Source: Brachionus plicatilis (Eukaryota; Rotifera; Eurotatoria; Ploima; Brachionidae). From it: a stretch of 31,904 nucleotides of DNA. Of this stretch, positions 30,113 through 31,904 are shown piece after piece. Under the pieces are notes generated by a model that was not told the origin of the DNA, searched no databases, and worked only from the letters and a program-made list of their open reading frames with translations. How positions within the stretch are numbered: the first letter of the stretch is position 1; every line of letters begins with the position of its first letter. Where the stretch lies: positions 1,905 to 33,808 of the forward strand of contig QEOQ01000558.1 of NCBI GenBank assembly GCA_010279815.1. Direction: 5' to 3'. Made by a program: the position numbers and the translations under genes.

Positions 30113-30290
30113 TAGGGCTGGTAGACCAGCTCTATGAAACCGGCTTCAATTCGGTTTTTTATTAAAACCGGCTTTAAATTAAAGCCGGTTTTAAAGCCGA
30201 TTTTAATAAATGGAGCCGGTTTTTAAAGCCGATTTTAAAAATAAAACCGGTTAAAAACCGGATCCAAGCCGGCTCAGCCGTTTTAATTTC
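30113..30290. mobile_element. terminus and subterminal AACCGGCTTTAAA repeats of a hAT element
   Basis: TAGGGCTGG at 30113-30121 resembles a hAT terminal repeat. It is followed by many copies of AACCGG / AAGCCGGTTTT in both orientations (30138-30285), including the near-palindrome AAAACCGGCTTTAAATTAAA GCCGGTTTT at about 30165-30193. Subterminal repeats of this kind bind hAT transposase. It is probably the 3' end of the element whose transposase lies to the right on the minus strand. The other end is outside the window. Confidence 0.6.
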
Positions 30291-30528
30291 AATTCAATTA
30301 CACTTAAATTAATTCAAATTTTAGTAGTAGGAGTAATAGTAGTTGTAATAGTAAGGCAACGCTACAAGAGCGTGAAATTTGTTAGGCAGACTATATGCCA
30401 TAAATTCAAGTCAGTCTCAGTTATAAATGTTTATCATATTACAATATATTGAATTAATATAAAATTAACAAATTTAAGTTCAAAATTTTTATTAGAAACA
30501 AACCATTAATTAAAAATAAAGAAAGATT

Positions 30529-31904
30529 TTACAATTTATTTATCCAAGAATTCAAACACATTAAGTTTTTTACACTGTTTGAACTTAAAGAAGTTCTATC
30601 TTTTGTTATTGTTAGCCCAGCTGCTGAAAAAGTCTGTTCAGAAGGAACACTAGAAGGAGTTACACCTAAGTAATCTTTAGCAATTTTCTTTAAATAATGA
30701 AAGCTCGATTTTGACCACCATAAAATTGCATCAAAGCCAGGTATATTATCAACTCTTGGTGCATTTAAATATTGAACGAGTTCAGTAGACGATCTACTCT
30801 CAGAAACACAATTTTTATTCTTAAACATTCTATCTAACATCGACAAAGGCTTATCTTAAAATAAAATAAAATAAGAGTTAAGTAAAGAATTTCAAAAACA
30901 ACAAACCTTTCAAATTCGATGAACTTTCTTTTTCAGTATCTGGATATTTTTGTTTGTATTCTTTCAGCAAATCTTCTAACAACTTTATACCTATTTTCTT
31001 ATCGTTTCTCTCTAAAAAACTTTCTTAAAACGTGGATCTAGAATGCTAAAAATTAAAAATAAGCCATTTGCTTAATTTTTTCCCAATACTCTTTTAACTT
31101 CATTAACATCGATTCTATTGTTAGCTTCAAATTATAAAATTTCCTATCTTTTAAACGTTCTTCTAAGTGTTTTTTCAATTGATTGAATATCAAATACAAA
31201 TGACTACAAGAGTTGTAGTTATCACCTGATAAGTCCAATGTACCTAATTTAAAAATAATAATTAAAACGTTTTAAAAATTATTTTTTTAAATTAATTACT
31301 TTGATTAAACGGTTCAAGAATTTCTAAAACTAGACTGGTATTGTTAAAATCTTCTAAATCTAAGAGTATATTTTCTTCTGGTTTCTCATCGTTTAAGTCT
31401 TTTGAAATTGCAGTCAAATATTTTCTAATTTTCATTGCTCTATCTATCATGTCAAAAGTCGAATTCCATCTGATTTCAATATCAAGCGACACTGACAATT
31501 CTTTCTCTTTACATGTCTTCTGGTGAGCTGTTAAATCGGCTTCCAATTTCGAAGACGCATTAACTTTTTTACAAACATATCTTATTTTTGAAATCGATTG
31601 ACTTATTTCTTTACAGTCGAGACCATATTTTACAGCTAAATTTAAGATATGAGCCGAACATCGCATGTGAATGATTGAATTTATTGTATGATCAGCTTGT
31701 AAGTATTCCATTCCACTAACCATATTTGGTGCATTGTCTGTAGTTATTGACAGAACTCTGTGATTTAAATCAAATTCGTTTAGAGTCTTAAAGATATGAA
31801 AGTAACAATAAAAAATATTTCTTTTTGAAGATTTGTATGGAAAATATACTTTTTTTAAAGAATCGCATATATGCAATCCATCGTGTGGATGTGGAAAAAT
31901 AAAA
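30529..31904 (-). pseudogene. decayed hAT-superfamily transposase, 5' end outside window
   Basis: The frame is open at the right edge (FPHPHDGLHICDSL). Segments in order: 31904-31300 with the ITTDNAPNM motif, MRCSAHILNLAVKYGL and IRWNSTFDM; a 56-nt intron (31244-31299); 31243 to about 31050 with TLDLSGDNYNSCSHLYLIFN and KLKEYWEKI; a stop and frameshift before ILDPRFKK (about 31024-31047); a second frameshift before FLERNDKKIGIKLLEDLLKE; an intron at 30855-30906; and the C-terminal hAT dimerisation region 30854-30529 (WWSKSSFHYLKKIAKDYLGV, PSSVPSEQTFSAAG, TSLSSNSVKNLMCLNSWI). It would have cut and pasted the element in the nucleus. With a stop and two shifts it is inactive unless these are sequencing errors. 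Confidence 0.9.

Overview
The window is eukaryotic, very AT-rich nuclear DNA. Genes carry GT-AG introns of about 49-65 nt, AATAAA-type poly(A) signals, and proteins closest to animal families. The mix of compact genes, tiny introns and strong A+T bias fits a small invertebrate. A monogonont rotifer such as Brachionus is my best guess, by inference only.

Layout: 1-1410 is tandem-repeat DNA (a 27-29 bp unit with higher-order structure, then three 54-bp units). 2832-3393 is a two-exon gene for a small secreted eight-cysteine protein. 3480-5300 is non-coding DNA with a TA-flanked inverted-repeat element and a near-perfect 38-bp-arm hairpin. 5397-6638 is a single-exon TASK-type two-pore K+ channel. 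8122-12893 (minus) is an eight-exon AHI1/jouberin gene; one of its introns is expanded by a 1.2-kb DNA transposon with a perfect 8-bp target duplication. 12894-15765 holds two foldback elements. 15766-16326 is a transgelin/calponin-family gene. 19156-23018 is an eight-exon SLC5 (SLC5A8/SLC5A6-like) transporter with two microexons and a 499-bp relative of the same transposon in its largest intron. 23019-26060 contains relics of a LINE and of a peptidase-like mobile-element protein. 26061-27787 is PRPF19 (Prp19). 28670-31904 is mobile-element rich: ACGTAA palindromes, a hAT-type MITE splitting a reading frame, and a decayed hAT transposase running off the right edge.

The host genes are unrelated in function: ciliary scaffold, K+ channel, actin binding, Na+-coupled uptake and spliceosome/ubiquitin ligase. 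Nothing suggests an operon or a coordinated system. The most unusual content is the mobile DNA: one element family caught in introns of two genes, with exact 8-bp duplications and a CXC-like cysteine motif. Among the host genes, the K+ channel stands out because pore 1 lacks the conserved threonines.
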